A stretch of 64,000 nt of DNA from assembly GCA_900541475.1 (NCBI GenBank), contig UQJV01000005.1:13233-77232 (forward strand). The letters run 5' to 3'. Within the stretch, counting starts at the first letter, position 1; each line of letters starts with the position of its first letter. The translations under genes were made by a program, and so were the position numbers. A model generated the notes under the pieces. It made no database searches. It had not been told where the DNA came from and saw only the letters and a program-made list of their open reading frames with translations. Of the stretch, positions 50,291-58,990 are shown piece by piece. This DNA is from an uncultured Collinsella sp. GTDB taxonomy: Bacteria; Actinomycetota; Coriobacteriia; Coriobacteriales; Coriobacteriaceae.

Positions 50291-51334
50291 TTAAACAAGT
50301 GAATTGAAATTAAAGACCTTACCTGACTCAACCGGGAAAAAACGATCTGATATCGATTTCTCATCTTCTGCAGCCACATTTGCAACCTCATAGAAACGTC
50401 GAACCAAATCACGACGTCGCTTCTGATAAGCCCTGGCAGCCACCGTAGAACGATCTGGTAAACCATAGTCGAAAATATAAAGCCTGCATGTCGAATCTGA
50501 CAACCTGTCAGCCACTTGTCGCCAAATGTAACCATCGCTTTCTCCCAAGCTGCAGCCATATATACAAATGCTATCGGCTTTAGCTATCAGCTCACTCATC
50601 TCAGCAGTTTTCGTATTGCCATAAATTCCGTAGTTCTTTTTTTCTTTAACCCAAAGCTCTTGAAAATCCACCTTAGAGGAATAAACGGGAGATGTAATCT
50701 GATCAGAATCAGAAACGCCAAATATAATATTGGTAGCAGTGCCCCCATCATTGATTTCTCCATGAAGATGAAGAAGCGTGCCTTGATAAAAGAACTTGGG
50801 CGAACTACCGACAATCAACTTACTAAAGGGCTGGTCTTTCCCAATCTCATCCCAAAAACGATTGACGGTATTCGTATAGTTTAAAACCAGAACGTGCACA
50901 GTCACGTCTTCAGAAGTCGACATCAAAGCGGGGAGCCCTTTTAATGCGTCAACAGCAGTGAGTCTCGTATAGAAGCTGCCAATTGATGCTCGAAATTCCT
51001 GAACTGCCTCCTGAGGAAGCTCGACAGGTATACGGCTGGACTCTCTAAATACGTAATCTAAAAACTCATCTTGAATATTCTCAAATGTCTGATGAAATAA
51101 TTCTTCGTCGTCTTCATAAAACGCTGATGCTCTACCTAGAAGATTTTCCAAATCACACCAAAGTTCAGACGCTCGTTTTGGGCTGAATCCTTCAACTCTT
51201 TTTACAAGCTCATCCCTAAATTTGTTCTGAACGCCATCTTTAAAATAACGATTCTTCAAAAAAGAGCGGTAATCAGTTGCGAGACCAAGGTTCCGATCAA
51301 ATCCATTCCCAATGATCCAAAGAAGATTCAGCAT
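50291..51334 (-). CDS. AbiH family abortive infection protein (second of two)
   Basis: The 347-residue protein has the same motif series in shorter form: LLWIIGNGFDRNLGL at the start, VLVLNYTNTVNRFWDE near residue 145, LLHLHGEINDGG near residue 180 and IIFGVSDSDQI. A C-terminal ICIYGCSLGESDGYIW segment resembles the GxSLGxxD-type helix of SIR2-like or AbiH proteins. The two AbiH proteins share only the motifs, not overall sequence, so they look like paralogues of different lineage rather than a recent duplication. GGACGG precedes the ATG. Confidence 0.83.
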   Translation of the reverse strand: MLNLLWIIGNGFDRNLGLATDYRSFLKNRYFKDGVQNKFRDELVKRVEGFSPKRASELWCDLENLLGRASAFYEDDEELFHQTFENIQDEFLDYVFRESSRIPVELPQEAVQEFRASIGSFYTRLTAVDALKGLPALMSTSEDVTVHVLVLNYTNTVNRFWDEIGKDQPFSKLIVGSSPKFFYQGTLLHLHGEINDGGTATNIIFGVSDSDQITSPVYSSKVDFQELWVKEKKNYGIYGNTKTAEMSELIAKADSICIYGCSLGESDGYIWRQVADRLSDSTCRLYIFDYGLPDRSTVAARAYQKRRRDLVRRFYEVANVAAEDEKSISDRFFPVESGKVFNFNSLV

Positions 51335-51397
51335 TCAATACCGTCCAATTTAATAACAGAGATTTGTTTTACTGCGCAGCACACCATGCAATATAAC

Positions 51398-51433
51398 GCA
51401 TGAAGGGCTCTGCCATCAGCGAGCCCTTCATGC
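51398..51433. terminator. Hairpin between AbiH and the capsule-operon remnant
   Basis: Perfect 13-bp stem GCATGAAGGGCTC / GAGCCCTTCATGC with a 10-base loop. It lies 34 bases after the end of the rmlD fragment on minus, where the capsule operon would have ended. No U-run. Confidence 0.6.
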
Positions 51434-51466
51434 ACCATCGGTTCATTCTAATAGTATAACTGGATG

Positions 51467-51742
51467 TTAAAGCATGGACATGTACCCCTTGAGCTCTTCC
51501 TCCCAGTCGGGCATGTGGAAGCCCACGGCCTCGAGCCTGGACAGGTCGAGCGCTGAGTGGACCGGGCGCGGGGCGATGGGGCCCGCGGCGCTCGCGTAGT
51601 AGTCGGCGGTGCTGACCGGGACCACTTTCTCCCCGTTGCCGTTGGCGGCCTCGAAGACGGCGCGGGCGATGTCGGCCCAGAACCTGACGGCGCCGGAGCC
51701 GGTGCAGTTATAGGTCCCGTAGGGGGCGTGCGAGCCCAGCAC
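51467..51742 (-). pseudogene. 3' fragment of a dTDP-4-dehydrorhamnose reductase (rmlD-like) gene
   Basis: About 92 codons with HVLGSHAPYGTYNCTGSG, then a fold ending VHSALDLSRLEAVGFHMPDW and EEELKGYMSML. It is the C-terminal part of RmlD/RmlCD-type reductases (GTYNCTG motif) of the dTDP-rhamnose pathway. The N-terminal NAD-binding two thirds are missing; upstream on minus the sequence changes to unrelated DNA at about 51742. High GC, in contrast to the AT-rich island on its left. Evidence of a deletion or insertion event at the edge of the capsule locus. Confidence 0.75.
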
Positions 51743-51765
51743 GTGGAAGATTCCCAGAAGCAAAG

Positions 51766-51897
51766 ATGGCCAAGCTCTACGACGAGGGCCGCAACCGAGG
51801 GGTCGACGAAACGGGCGACTGGGCGCGGCTGGATGCAGAGACCAGGAAGATGATAGAATCCGGCCTCGAGCTTGCGGCCAGGATTGGGGCAGCATAG
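51766..51897 (+). other. Small open frame on plus beside the rmlD fragment
   Basis: A 43-codon frame starting MAKLYDEGRNRGVDETGDWA with high-GC codons. It has no strong ribosome site. It looks like the C-terminal end of a longer protein placed here by rearrangement. I cannot name it. Confidence 0.3.
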
Positions 51898-52185
51898 GAT
51901 ACCAAGCGCATTCCAAGTTCCCGGACGCCGAGCTGACTTGCTTCGAATCGGGCACTGCACCAGCTTTCTCGATACTACCCATACAGTTAGCCCCACATAG
52001 TGACGCCATCAACATCAAAGCGAGGCATGAGAAGCATATTCGACTACTGTCTGATCAGATTCCCAGTTGACTTCGCCCCTTGCCAAAACTTACCGGTGGA
52101 GTTTCAGATTCTTGGAATGCGACTCCTGCACAATCGGATGCCTGGACGCTACACCTAAACAGCAATGTCGAATCAATCAGGAATC

Positions 52186-53634
52186 TTACCGAGCAGCCCC
52201 TCCGCAAAATTTTTCTCTCACCATACTCGCAACAAGCTTAAATTCATTTTTACTAACAAATAGATAGCAAAACAATATAAGAATGACAATGGGAAGGCTA
52301 TAAACGCCCAAAGTCCAGGACACAAGCATGAAGCAAGTGGTGATCAACGCCTCAGACAGACAACTACCGACATAAGGATCGTGATAGATGCGAGCCATAA
52401 ACCCTTCAAAAGTAAGGTCACGCAAAATAACCGTAGCTATAATCCCACAAGTAGCAATCTCTACGCTGCCAAAAACATGGACACCAATAAAAGCGAAACC
52501 CACATTAAGCAGCATGGCGCCGATATTGATAACGCAAAGATATCCTTCGTTTCGACCCATTTTCATATATGTGTTAAACAAAAAATTCGCCTTGCAGCTA
52601 TATATGCAAAGCGGCATCGTTAAAGCCAGATACACAAAACTTTTCCCATATGAAGGAAGCCAAAAACCTAACAGCACCTTCATAGGAACATACAGCAGGT
52701 ATGCCATTGGCAGAACAATATGCAGCAAAGACCGGATCTCGATATACTTGTTACGCTGCTCGGCGGCATCCATTCTTTTGAGAACGGGGAAGGCAACCAT
52801 GGAAACTTGTCCGATGAAACCCAAAACAAAATTTGTTAGAGAAAAAGATAGCGAAAGGCGCCCGAACACTGCCAGTCCAAGCTCCCACTCGGTAAACATT
52901 CTTGTAAATCCAACGATGAGGGAGTCGGCATAATAAGCAATCATGATTTTTAGGCCAGCTTGAATATCTGCTAGGCAAGTAGCGATAACACCACTAAAAC
53001 AAAATTTAGCGGCAAAAACATCACGAGCGCAAATTAGCACGTAAAAGAATGCTAACCCTTGGCAGATTAGATAGGAAACTATAAACGGAAGTGAAATCCT
53101 AACGCCAAAAATCAATAGGACGCCCATGCACAGCAGAAAACAAGCCTTAGTTATTAAATCTGCAATGGACGAGATGCGGGTTAAATTGGTGCACTGGAAA
53201 ACATAACGAAGACACTGCGTAAGGTTAGTTGTCAATCCCATAGCAACAACCAAAAGGTAAACAGTCATCCTATGCGGATCGACATCGGCCATACATATAG
53301 CGAATAGGCACCCTAAAGCAACAACAACTTGGCTCAGAAATACGACAAGCTGTTGAGCCTTAAGCTCATCATAAGCTAAATCGCTATAGCGCTTGCCTCC
53401 CAATCTCAAATAGAGCCCATCGTTAAGGCCTAGTAAGGCAAAACCGGAATAGGAAGAGTACAAAAGGAAGAGTTGCCAGTATGCATAGTCCTCAACCCCA
53501 AGAAACCTTGGCAGAACAAGAGATGTCAGAAAACTAGAGACAAGACCAACGCCTTGAGCAACAATAGCGAAGACAAGGTTTCCGGCAATACCAGCTGTCT
53601 CTTTCGTTGAAAACAAATTTAGTTGTTTATTCAC
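52186..53634 (-). CDS. Wzx-type polysaccharide flippase
   Basis: The 482-residue MOP-family membrane protein has 12-14 hydrophobic helices, beginning GNLVFAIVAQGVGLVSSFL. It would flip undecaprenyl-linked repeat units across the membrane for assembly by the Wzy polymerase in the same operon. The GTG at 53632-53634 overlaps the preceding reading frame by eight bases. Lower GC than the core genes, as usual for capsule loci. The gap to 51897 on its left (about 290 bases) holds no gene I can support. Confidence 0.85.
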   Translation of the reverse strand: MNKQLNLFSTKETAGIAGNLVFAIVAQGVGLVSSFLTSLVLPRFLGVEDYAYWQLFLLYSSYSGFALLGLNDGLYLRLGGKRYSDLAYDELKAQQLVVFLSQVVVALGCLFAICMADVDPHRMTVYLLVVAMGLTTNLTQCLRYVFQCTNLTRISSIADLITKACFLLCMGVLLIFGVRISLPFIVSYLICQGLAFFYVLICARDVFAAKFCFSGVIATCLADIQAGLKIMIAYYADSLIVGFTRMFTEWELGLAVFGRLSLSFSLTNFVLGFIGQVSMVAFPVLKRMDAAEQRNKYIEIRSLLHIVLPMAYLLYVPMKVLLGFWLPSYGKSFVYLALTMPLCIYSCKANFLFNTYMKMGRNEGYLCVINIGAMLLNVGFAFIGVHVFGSVEIATCGIIATVILRDLTFEGFMARIYHDPYVGSCLSEALITTCFMLVSWTLGVYSLPIVILILFCYLFVSKNEFKLVASMVREKFCGGAAR

Positions 53635-54158
53635 TCTGGACCAATCGTTTTTTTAAATTATGAATAAAAGAAATGCCTTTAATTACGGAAACCAAACAAT
53701 GTCTTATTGAGAAAATGACAATCCTTCGATAGGGCCGCAACAAACTATAATCTGCCGTATTGGAACATCTAAGAAAGTCTGTGGACTGACCCAAGCGTCC
53801 TATCCCGTCTTTGTCGGAGTTCACGGCTAGCCATTCCGCATACCAAGAAGCAGAGTCAAGTCGACAAGAAGCTAATCCAGCCATAAGGTCATCACAAGAG
53901 AATTCAAGCTCCCACCTCGCTGCTCATCCCAGACTCCGGGTTTTCGTCCTTTCGCCTCAAAAGCTTCTTGATTAATGCCTTAAAGTCACGAACGAAGTTA
54001 GGACGAATTGCAATCTCAAGAAGAGAGGGCTCAAAGCCAAGCTTGCGATAAATAGAAACCGAAGCATAAGCCTGGAGGCGGTTGCCGTAGTTGAAACTAC
54101 CGGGGAGGGTGACAATCCCAACGTTATGGAAACTCACTGGTTGTTCTCCAATCTTCAT
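53627..54158 (-). pseudogene. Polysaccharide pyruvyl transferase, internally deleted and frame-shifted
   Basis: The 5' part encodes VGIVTLPGSFNYGNRLQAYA, the N-terminal signature of this family, and stops after about 80 codons (stop near 53904). A second reading frame over 53627-53920 encodes WELEFSCDDLMAGLASCRLD and a C-terminal helix resembling the family end. The two pieces total about 175 codons, roughly half the usual 350-380, and are in different frames, so the middle is lost. The gene is broken. It would have added ketal pyruvate to sugar residues. It lies between a GT2 gene and wzx. Confidence 0.7.
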
Positions 54159-54182
54159 TAGTATTACTACACACAAAACAGA

Positions 54183-55229
54183 TTATGAGTGCCGGCCTCT
54201 AACCTCCATGATTAGAAACAGAGCAAACGGACATATACGACCAAGGTTTAGAAGAGCGAGCTTCACCAGGGGAAGGCCCGAAGAACTCCTTGCTCCCCGA
54301 ATCGCTTCATCACCCCTAGAAAGAGCATCTTTAACGAGCCGCCATCGTTCACCACATGAAAGGGGGCTGTCCTTCTTATATGCATTGGAACACTCGCTCC
54401 AGGCTGAGTTAGCAGCACTAGCGTAATAAAGACCCATAAGCTCCGAGCTCCCCTCGCACATGGTTTTAAGATGCATATTCACTACACCCATGTCATGCCC
54501 CACTGAAGCGAGGTAGCTCTGCGTGACTGAAACAGAACCGCGACGCACCCAGTAAACAACATCGTGAACAACGGATATACTGGGCTCGGCAGCAAGGCAT
54601 TGCAAGATAAAGTCATAGTCCTCACTAATGGCGATTCCCTCAGGAAACATTGCTGCCGAGCATTTGATGAACGAAGCTTTGAAAAGCGCTCGGCAGCAAG
54701 ACCCCGTAATAGATTTCGGGGCCATGCTGGCGAGACTAGCTAGAACTACGGTGAAAGGTACTTTGCCTTCCGGTAAACTACCAAGCTCTCCAATTGGCTC
54801 GCCCACTTTACCGTTCAGCATGATTGCGTACTCGCCATAGACCATGTCCGAGCGATACGCGGCAGCAGAATTAAGTAGCAAACGAATCGAACCGAACGGC
54901 AGAACGTCATCACTGTCTACAAACATGATGTACTCACCAGTCGCCAGCGACATTCCAGTATTTCGCGCCGCAGAGACGCCAGCATTATTCTTATGTACAA
55001 CCCTAACAACACCTGGGTTGTCGGCCTCGAAGGCATCGCACATGGCGCCGCTCGAGTCGGCCGAGCCATCGTCTACAAGGATGATCTCGAGTGAGGGGTA
55101 CCTTTGATCGAGAACGGAGTGTACACACTCGTCTAGATATCGCTCCGAGTTGTATACCGGCACGACGACGGAAATTTTAGGGAGCGAGCCTTCCGGACGT
55201 CTCAAAGGCACGGAATTCTTTTCGGGCAT
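54183..55229 (-). CDS. Family 2 glycosyltransferase
   Basis: The 348-residue cytoplasmic GT-A enzyme has KISVVVPVYNSERYLDECVH near residue 18, LEIILVDDGSADSSG near residue 48, the second nucleotide-binding element and FVDSDDVLPFG (DxD-type DSD) near residue 103. It adds a sugar to the growing capsule repeat. Start TAATG overlaps the upstream polymerase stop by one base. Specificity cannot be read from sequence. Confidence 0.88.
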   Translation of the reverse strand: MPEKNSVPLRRPEGSLPKISVVVPVYNSERYLDECVHSVLDQRYPSLEIILVDDGSADSSGAMCDAFEADNPGVVRVVHKNNAGVSAARNTGMSLATGEYIMFVDSDDVLPFGSIRLLLNSAAAYRSDMVYGEYAIMLNGKVGEPIGELGSLPEGKVPFTVVLASLASMAPKSITGSCCRALFKASFIKCSAAMFPEGIAISEDYDFILQCLAAEPSISVVHDVVYWVRRGSVSVTQSYLASVGHDMGVVNMHLKTMCEGSSELMGLYYASAANSAWSECSNAYKKDSPLSCGERWRLVKDALSRGDEAIRGARSSSGLPLVKLALLNLGRICPFALFLIMEVRGRHS

Positions 55230-56464
55230 TAGCAGAGCCTCCCGTCAATCAATTTAGTCAGATCCTCACGGCTCACCGCCGCATCCGTCAAAGGGATCTT
55301 GGCCGATGAGCCCGAATTGACGAGACCCAAGGTCATATAGGCGAGCGTAAAGGCGAAGTTGGAAGTGAGGGAATCGGAACTGATCATATTGAGCATGAAA
55401 TAGGCAACGATCCCGAAAGCCCAAACGCTTCCCCTGGCAAGATCCCAGAACAGCCAGACGAAGAGGGCCAGAACCGCAGGCGTCAGTTCGATTGCTATCT
55501 TCGCCAAGTCCATTTCAAACGGGACGCCGAACACGCCATTAATCACAACGTTGGCAGAACCGAAGCCATAACTCTGGAACCCCGAATCGACAAGATATCT
55601 CAGACTCATGCTCCTGCCCATCGTGAAGTCGAAAGGCGTCTGACCAAAAAGCGATATGAACAACCGCTCCTGCCCCGGCAGGAGAATCCAACACCATGCG
55701 GCGCATGCAGCCAGGGTGGCGACTTTACAAGCCGTAACGAGCTTAGACGAAGGCTTGGCGGTAATGAACCTCGGGGCAAAATGGCTGACCAGGAAAGCAA
55801 GGGAAACGACGAGGATGGCCAATCTCTTGAAACAAAGAATACAAAACAGGGTTGAGACGACGGAAGCCGCCCCGCTCCTCTTTACATAAAGGAAATAGAA
55901 GGACAGCATCAAGGAAATCTCGGAGAAACCCGATGATTCGGTATCGGATTCAGATGCGGCGAAGTCAGCTTGGAATATCGCCGATAGCGACGAACCCCTG
56001 GCGCCCATATCGACAACGTAGCCCATAAGAGAAACGATGAGTACGGCTACCATGCAGACGTATATTTGGTCATCATCAAGCGCATTCAACATGCAGTACG
56101 CTAAGACCATCGGCATAGCTAGCTTAACGAGCTCGATGTACGTCCCTCCAACGAACGTCCCTGAAACAAGCTGCATCACAGCCGAGACCACCGTAAATAC
56201 CGCCACGATGACCATGAGCTCGTTGAACTCTTGCACGAACCTGTATTCACCCTTCTTCATTGCAAAGGCCAGAGCAAGCAAGCACGCTATAAAGGCAGTA
56301 GCGTACTTTGTGTAGACTATTGCGCTGGAAAGCAGACCCCTGTCGTAGGGTCCGTCAGTGAATGCTTTGATTGCAAAGGTAAGAACAAAAAACACAGATG
56401 CAAGCAGCGGTAGGACCTGGGTCTCACTCAACCTCCCCGCCTTACGATTAATCGCACTCGCCAC
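55229..56464 (-). CDS. Wzy-type O-antigen/capsule polymerase
   Basis: The 411-residue integral membrane protein has 10-12 hydrophobic segments (for example VLPLLASVFFVLTFAIKAF and MVLAYCMLNAL) and a larger extracytoplasmic loop with GFSEISLMLSFYFLYVKRSG. This is the pattern of Wzy polymerases, which are poorly conserved by sequence, so the call rests on topology and position between glycosyltransferases and flippase. Overlaps the upstream GT2 by 17 bases. Confidence 0.78.
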   Translation of the reverse strand: MASAINRKAGRLSETQVLPLLASVFFVLTFAIKAFTDGPYDRGLLSSAIVYTKYATAFIACLLALAFAMKKGEYRFVQEFNELMVIVAVFTVVSAVMQLVSGTFVGGTYIELVKLAMPMVLAYCMLNALDDDQIYVCMVAVLIVSLMGYVVDMGARGSSLSAIFQADFAASESDTESSGFSEISLMLSFYFLYVKRSGAASVVSTLFCILCFKRLAILVVSLAFLVSHFAPRFITAKPSSKLVTACKVATLAACAAWCWILLPGQERLFISLFGQTPFDFTMGRSMSLRYLVDSGFQSYGFGSANVVINGVFGVPFEMDLAKIAIELTPAVLALFVWLFWDLARGSVWAFGIVAYFMLNMISSDSLTSNFAFTLAYMTLGLVNSGSSAKIPLTDAAVSREDLTKLIDGRLC

Positions 56465-57446
56465 GCGATCTCCAATCGATTATCAAATCCATTACCCCAC
56501 ACTTCAAAAGGATGTAGCGCACGAGACGGCCCCAACCTAGAGTAACCAGCCCTATGCGGGAGACCCTGGCCTCGATTTCGCGCCGGATCTCCGGCTTCAG
56601 CGCCGAGTCACGCTCAGCAATCCTATAAGCCGTGAATAACAGACTTATCTCCATACGCATACGGAGCTGGGGTTCCTCCCCCTCGTCAGGCATCGCCGCA
56701 ATCTCACGGACGGCCATGAGGCCGCTTTTGGCGGACCTATCACTGCGCCTGTGCGACATAGACGAAGAAACCTGTCTGTACCCATACAGTTGAGAATCCA
56801 TCATGTCTACCGACCGGGCCGAGACGAGGAAACGCTCGATAGAAACGGCATCTTCGTACAGCGAGTACTCCTCTGCAAACAGGCTATGAATCCTCCCCTT
56901 TTCATTCCACTGCTTTTCGTTGCGAAACAAAAAGGAGCAGGCGTAATGTTGCCGTCTCTGGGAGTGAAGCTCTCTCCTGAATTCAGATGCGGTGAGGTGG
57001 CGGATATCGGAAACACAGTACCCAGGCCAATTCGGTACGGCGCCATCCTGGAATTTGAGCAGCTCGAACTGGATGGCGTCAGCACTAGAAGAACGACATG
57101 CCGCAAGAATGACGTCCAAAGCATACGGGGCAATGATGTCGTCTGAGTCAACGAACCAGACCCAGTTACCGTCTGCACGCGACAGCCCGGCGTTGCGCGC
57201 AGACGGTGATCCACCGTTCTCACGGTGGATCACCGTCAAGCGCGTATGCGCAGCAGCCAACTCATCACAAATGGCAGGCGTGCTGTCCGTCGAGCCGTCA
57301 TCAACGAGCACGGCATCAACTTCAGGATGTCTATCGAGCTCCAAGCTCCCGATACATTCGCGTAGATACTTCTCGACGTTATAGCAGGGGATAACGACAG
57401 TGATGGACATGCTGGAATCATTATTCAAATTGTCATCTTTGGGCAT
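56448..57446 (-). CDS. Family 2 glycosyltransferase
   Basis: The 332-residue GT-A enzyme has SITVVIPCYNVEKYLRECIG, VDAVLVDDGSTDSTPAI and WVWFVDSDDIIAPYA with the DSD motif. I use the ATG at 57444-57446 (MPKDDN start), which has an AGAAGGTGG stretch upstream and overlaps the end of a short frame by 14 bases; a second ATG 12 codons in is possible. It is the second of two GT2 enzymes in the operon. Confidence 0.85.
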   Translation of the reverse strand: MPKDDNLNNDSSMSITVVIPCYNVEKYLRECIGSLELDRHPEVDAVLVDDGSTDSTPAICDELAAAHTRLTVIHRENGGSPSARNAGLSRADGNWVWFVDSDDIIAPYALDVILAACRSSSADAIQFELLKFQDGAVPNWPGYCVSDIRHLTASEFRRELHSQRRQHYACSFLFRNEKQWNEKGRIHSLFAEEYSLYEDAVSIERFLVSARSVDMMDSQLYGYRQVSSSMSHRRSDRSAKSGLMAVREIAAMPDEGEEPQLRMRMEISLLFTAYRIAERDSALKPEIRREIEARVSRIGLVTLGWGRLVRYILLKCGVMDLIIDWRSRGECD

Positions 57447-57830
57447 CCGCCGCCACCTTCTCAATAATGCCAGCCGCTGCGTCCGCAGCAGCATCCTTGC
57501 CAATAACAGCTAGAGACTTAATCTCCTCCGCAGCGCGATGCGCCAAACGCTTTAAATCATGGCAGCTTGGCATCGATTTCCCTTTCGTAGAGCTCGATAG
57601 GCTCGTTCATAAATCTCGACTGTTCACAGTGCTTGGTAGCGTAAGCACGGCACCTAGACTGCATCCCCTCATGAGCCGGACAGTCAGTGCTGATTTCCGT
57701 GTCGCACTCAACGGCATCGATGGGAAACATAGCCACTTCCCTCATGCGTTCGATGACCTCCCAGCCACCGTCGGAGCTGCAGTCATCCACTGCGCACCAT
57801 GCGAACTCCTGGAGATCCCGCCGGGAGAGT
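57433..57830 (-). pseudogene. Two overlapping short frames, remnants of a glycosyltransferase-like gene
   Basis: One frame reads SLSRRDLQEFAWCAVDDCSS and DGGWEVIERM and ends at 57557; the VDDCSSDGGW part resembles the GT2 motif VDDGSTD. A second frame (57433-57573) codes for a 46-residue helical peptide starting MPSCHDLKRLAHRAAEEIKS. They overlap with ATGA-type spacing but do not join into a full enzyme. Too short for any complete family member. Probably decayed; the second may still be translated. Confidence 0.45.
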
Positions 57831-57874
57831 GAGCCGAAAAGCGCGGGAGTTCGCCCGTCGGTTGTAAACGAGCG

Positions 57875-58990
57875 TCACCATCGCGAGCCACTCCCCGCTC
57901 GCGACAACACCTCCTTGTAAATCATTAAAGTCTCGTCCGCCACCCTGTCCCAGTTATGATTCAGACTCACCACACTGCGAGTATCCTCGCGCTCGGGCCA
58001 TGAGGCGCAGATGGCTTGAAGGCCTTTGCGCAGCGCAATGACATCCCCTACGGGAAACGTCTCCCCATGACCCTCCAGCACCTCAACGTTTTCTGGGATA
58101 TCGCTCACCAGGCACGGGCAGTTAAACCACATTGCCTCCAAAAGAGCCATAGGCATACCTTCCGCCTCACTCGGAAACACAAACGCCCGCGCCGCCGAGT
58201 AAAGGACACACAAGTCTGCCTTGCTTGTAAAACCGATAAAACGGATGCGAGCATTATTCTCAGCGGAAGCCTTCAAAGCCGTCTTGAACTCGTCCACGTG
58301 ATCTGCATCGCCTGCAATCACAAGCTCGGCATTGGCATCGACACCCTTAAACGCTTCAATGAGAGACTCCAAACCTTTTCCTGGTACAAGTCGTGAAACG
58401 CACAGCAGAAAGTCATGCCCACGCAACCCCAGGCGGTCCAGACACGAATCGTCATCTATGCCCTCGGGCATAGATAGGCCGTTGGGCAGGAATCGGCACT
58501 CTCGCCCATATTCGTCACGATAATAATTCTGGATAGAGCGAGACAGCACGATTACCTCATCGGCGCTGCGCATGGCAAGACGCTCGCCGAACTTGATGTA
58601 CTTGGCCCCAAAGCCCTTCCACTTGGGCGTCTTGTAATTCAGGCCGTGGACGGTTACCACAACCTTTTTGCCAAAAAGCTTCGCGAGCCAAAGCGAGGCA
58701 GCTGGTCCCAGAGCATGGTAGTGGATAACGTCGACACCGGATGCAATAGCGTGAACTGTAGCCAGATAGCTGTAAACGACTGCATTCAACTTCTTGCTGT
58801 CGGGCGCGAAGACATCCACCAGGCGAACACCCTCATAGAGGGCAGGAGCGGGGCGCCCTCTTACCTTGCGGTTGTATGCAGTCGTCTCTACACCACGGGC
58901 AGCCAACCTCGTAGCAAGCTCCTCCACGACAACCTCAACGCCGCCTGAACGTCCTGGAATTTGCTTATGTCCTATCAATGCAATTTTCAT
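57875..58990 (-). CDS. Family 4 glycosyltransferase
   Basis: The 371-residue GT-B enzyme has the N-terminal acceptor domain (MKIALIGHKQIPGRSGGVEV with the glycine-rich loop), the donor-domain entry FLLCVSRLVPGKGLESLIEA and the E-x7-E motif SEAEGMPMALLEAMWFNCP. It transfers a sugar to a lipid-linked intermediate in the cytoplasm. Its start overlaps the next upstream gene by four bases. The gap to its left holds decayed frames. Confidence 0.88.
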   Translation of the reverse strand: MKIALIGHKQIPGRSGGVEVVVEELATRLAARGVETTAYNRKVRGRPAPALYEGVRLVDVFAPDSKKLNAVVYSYLATVHAIASGVDVIHYHALGPAASLWLAKLFGKKVVVTVHGLNYKTPKWKGFGAKYIKFGERLAMRSADEVIVLSRSIQNYYRDEYGRECRFLPNGLSMPEGIDDDSCLDRLGLRGHDFLLCVSRLVPGKGLESLIEAFKGVDANAELVIAGDADHVDEFKTALKASAENNARIRFIGFTSKADLCVLYSAARAFVFPSEAEGMPMALLEAMWFNCPCLVSDIPENVEVLEGHGETFPVGDVIALRKGLQAICASWPEREDTRSVVSLNHNWDRVADETLMIYKEVLSRAGSGSRW

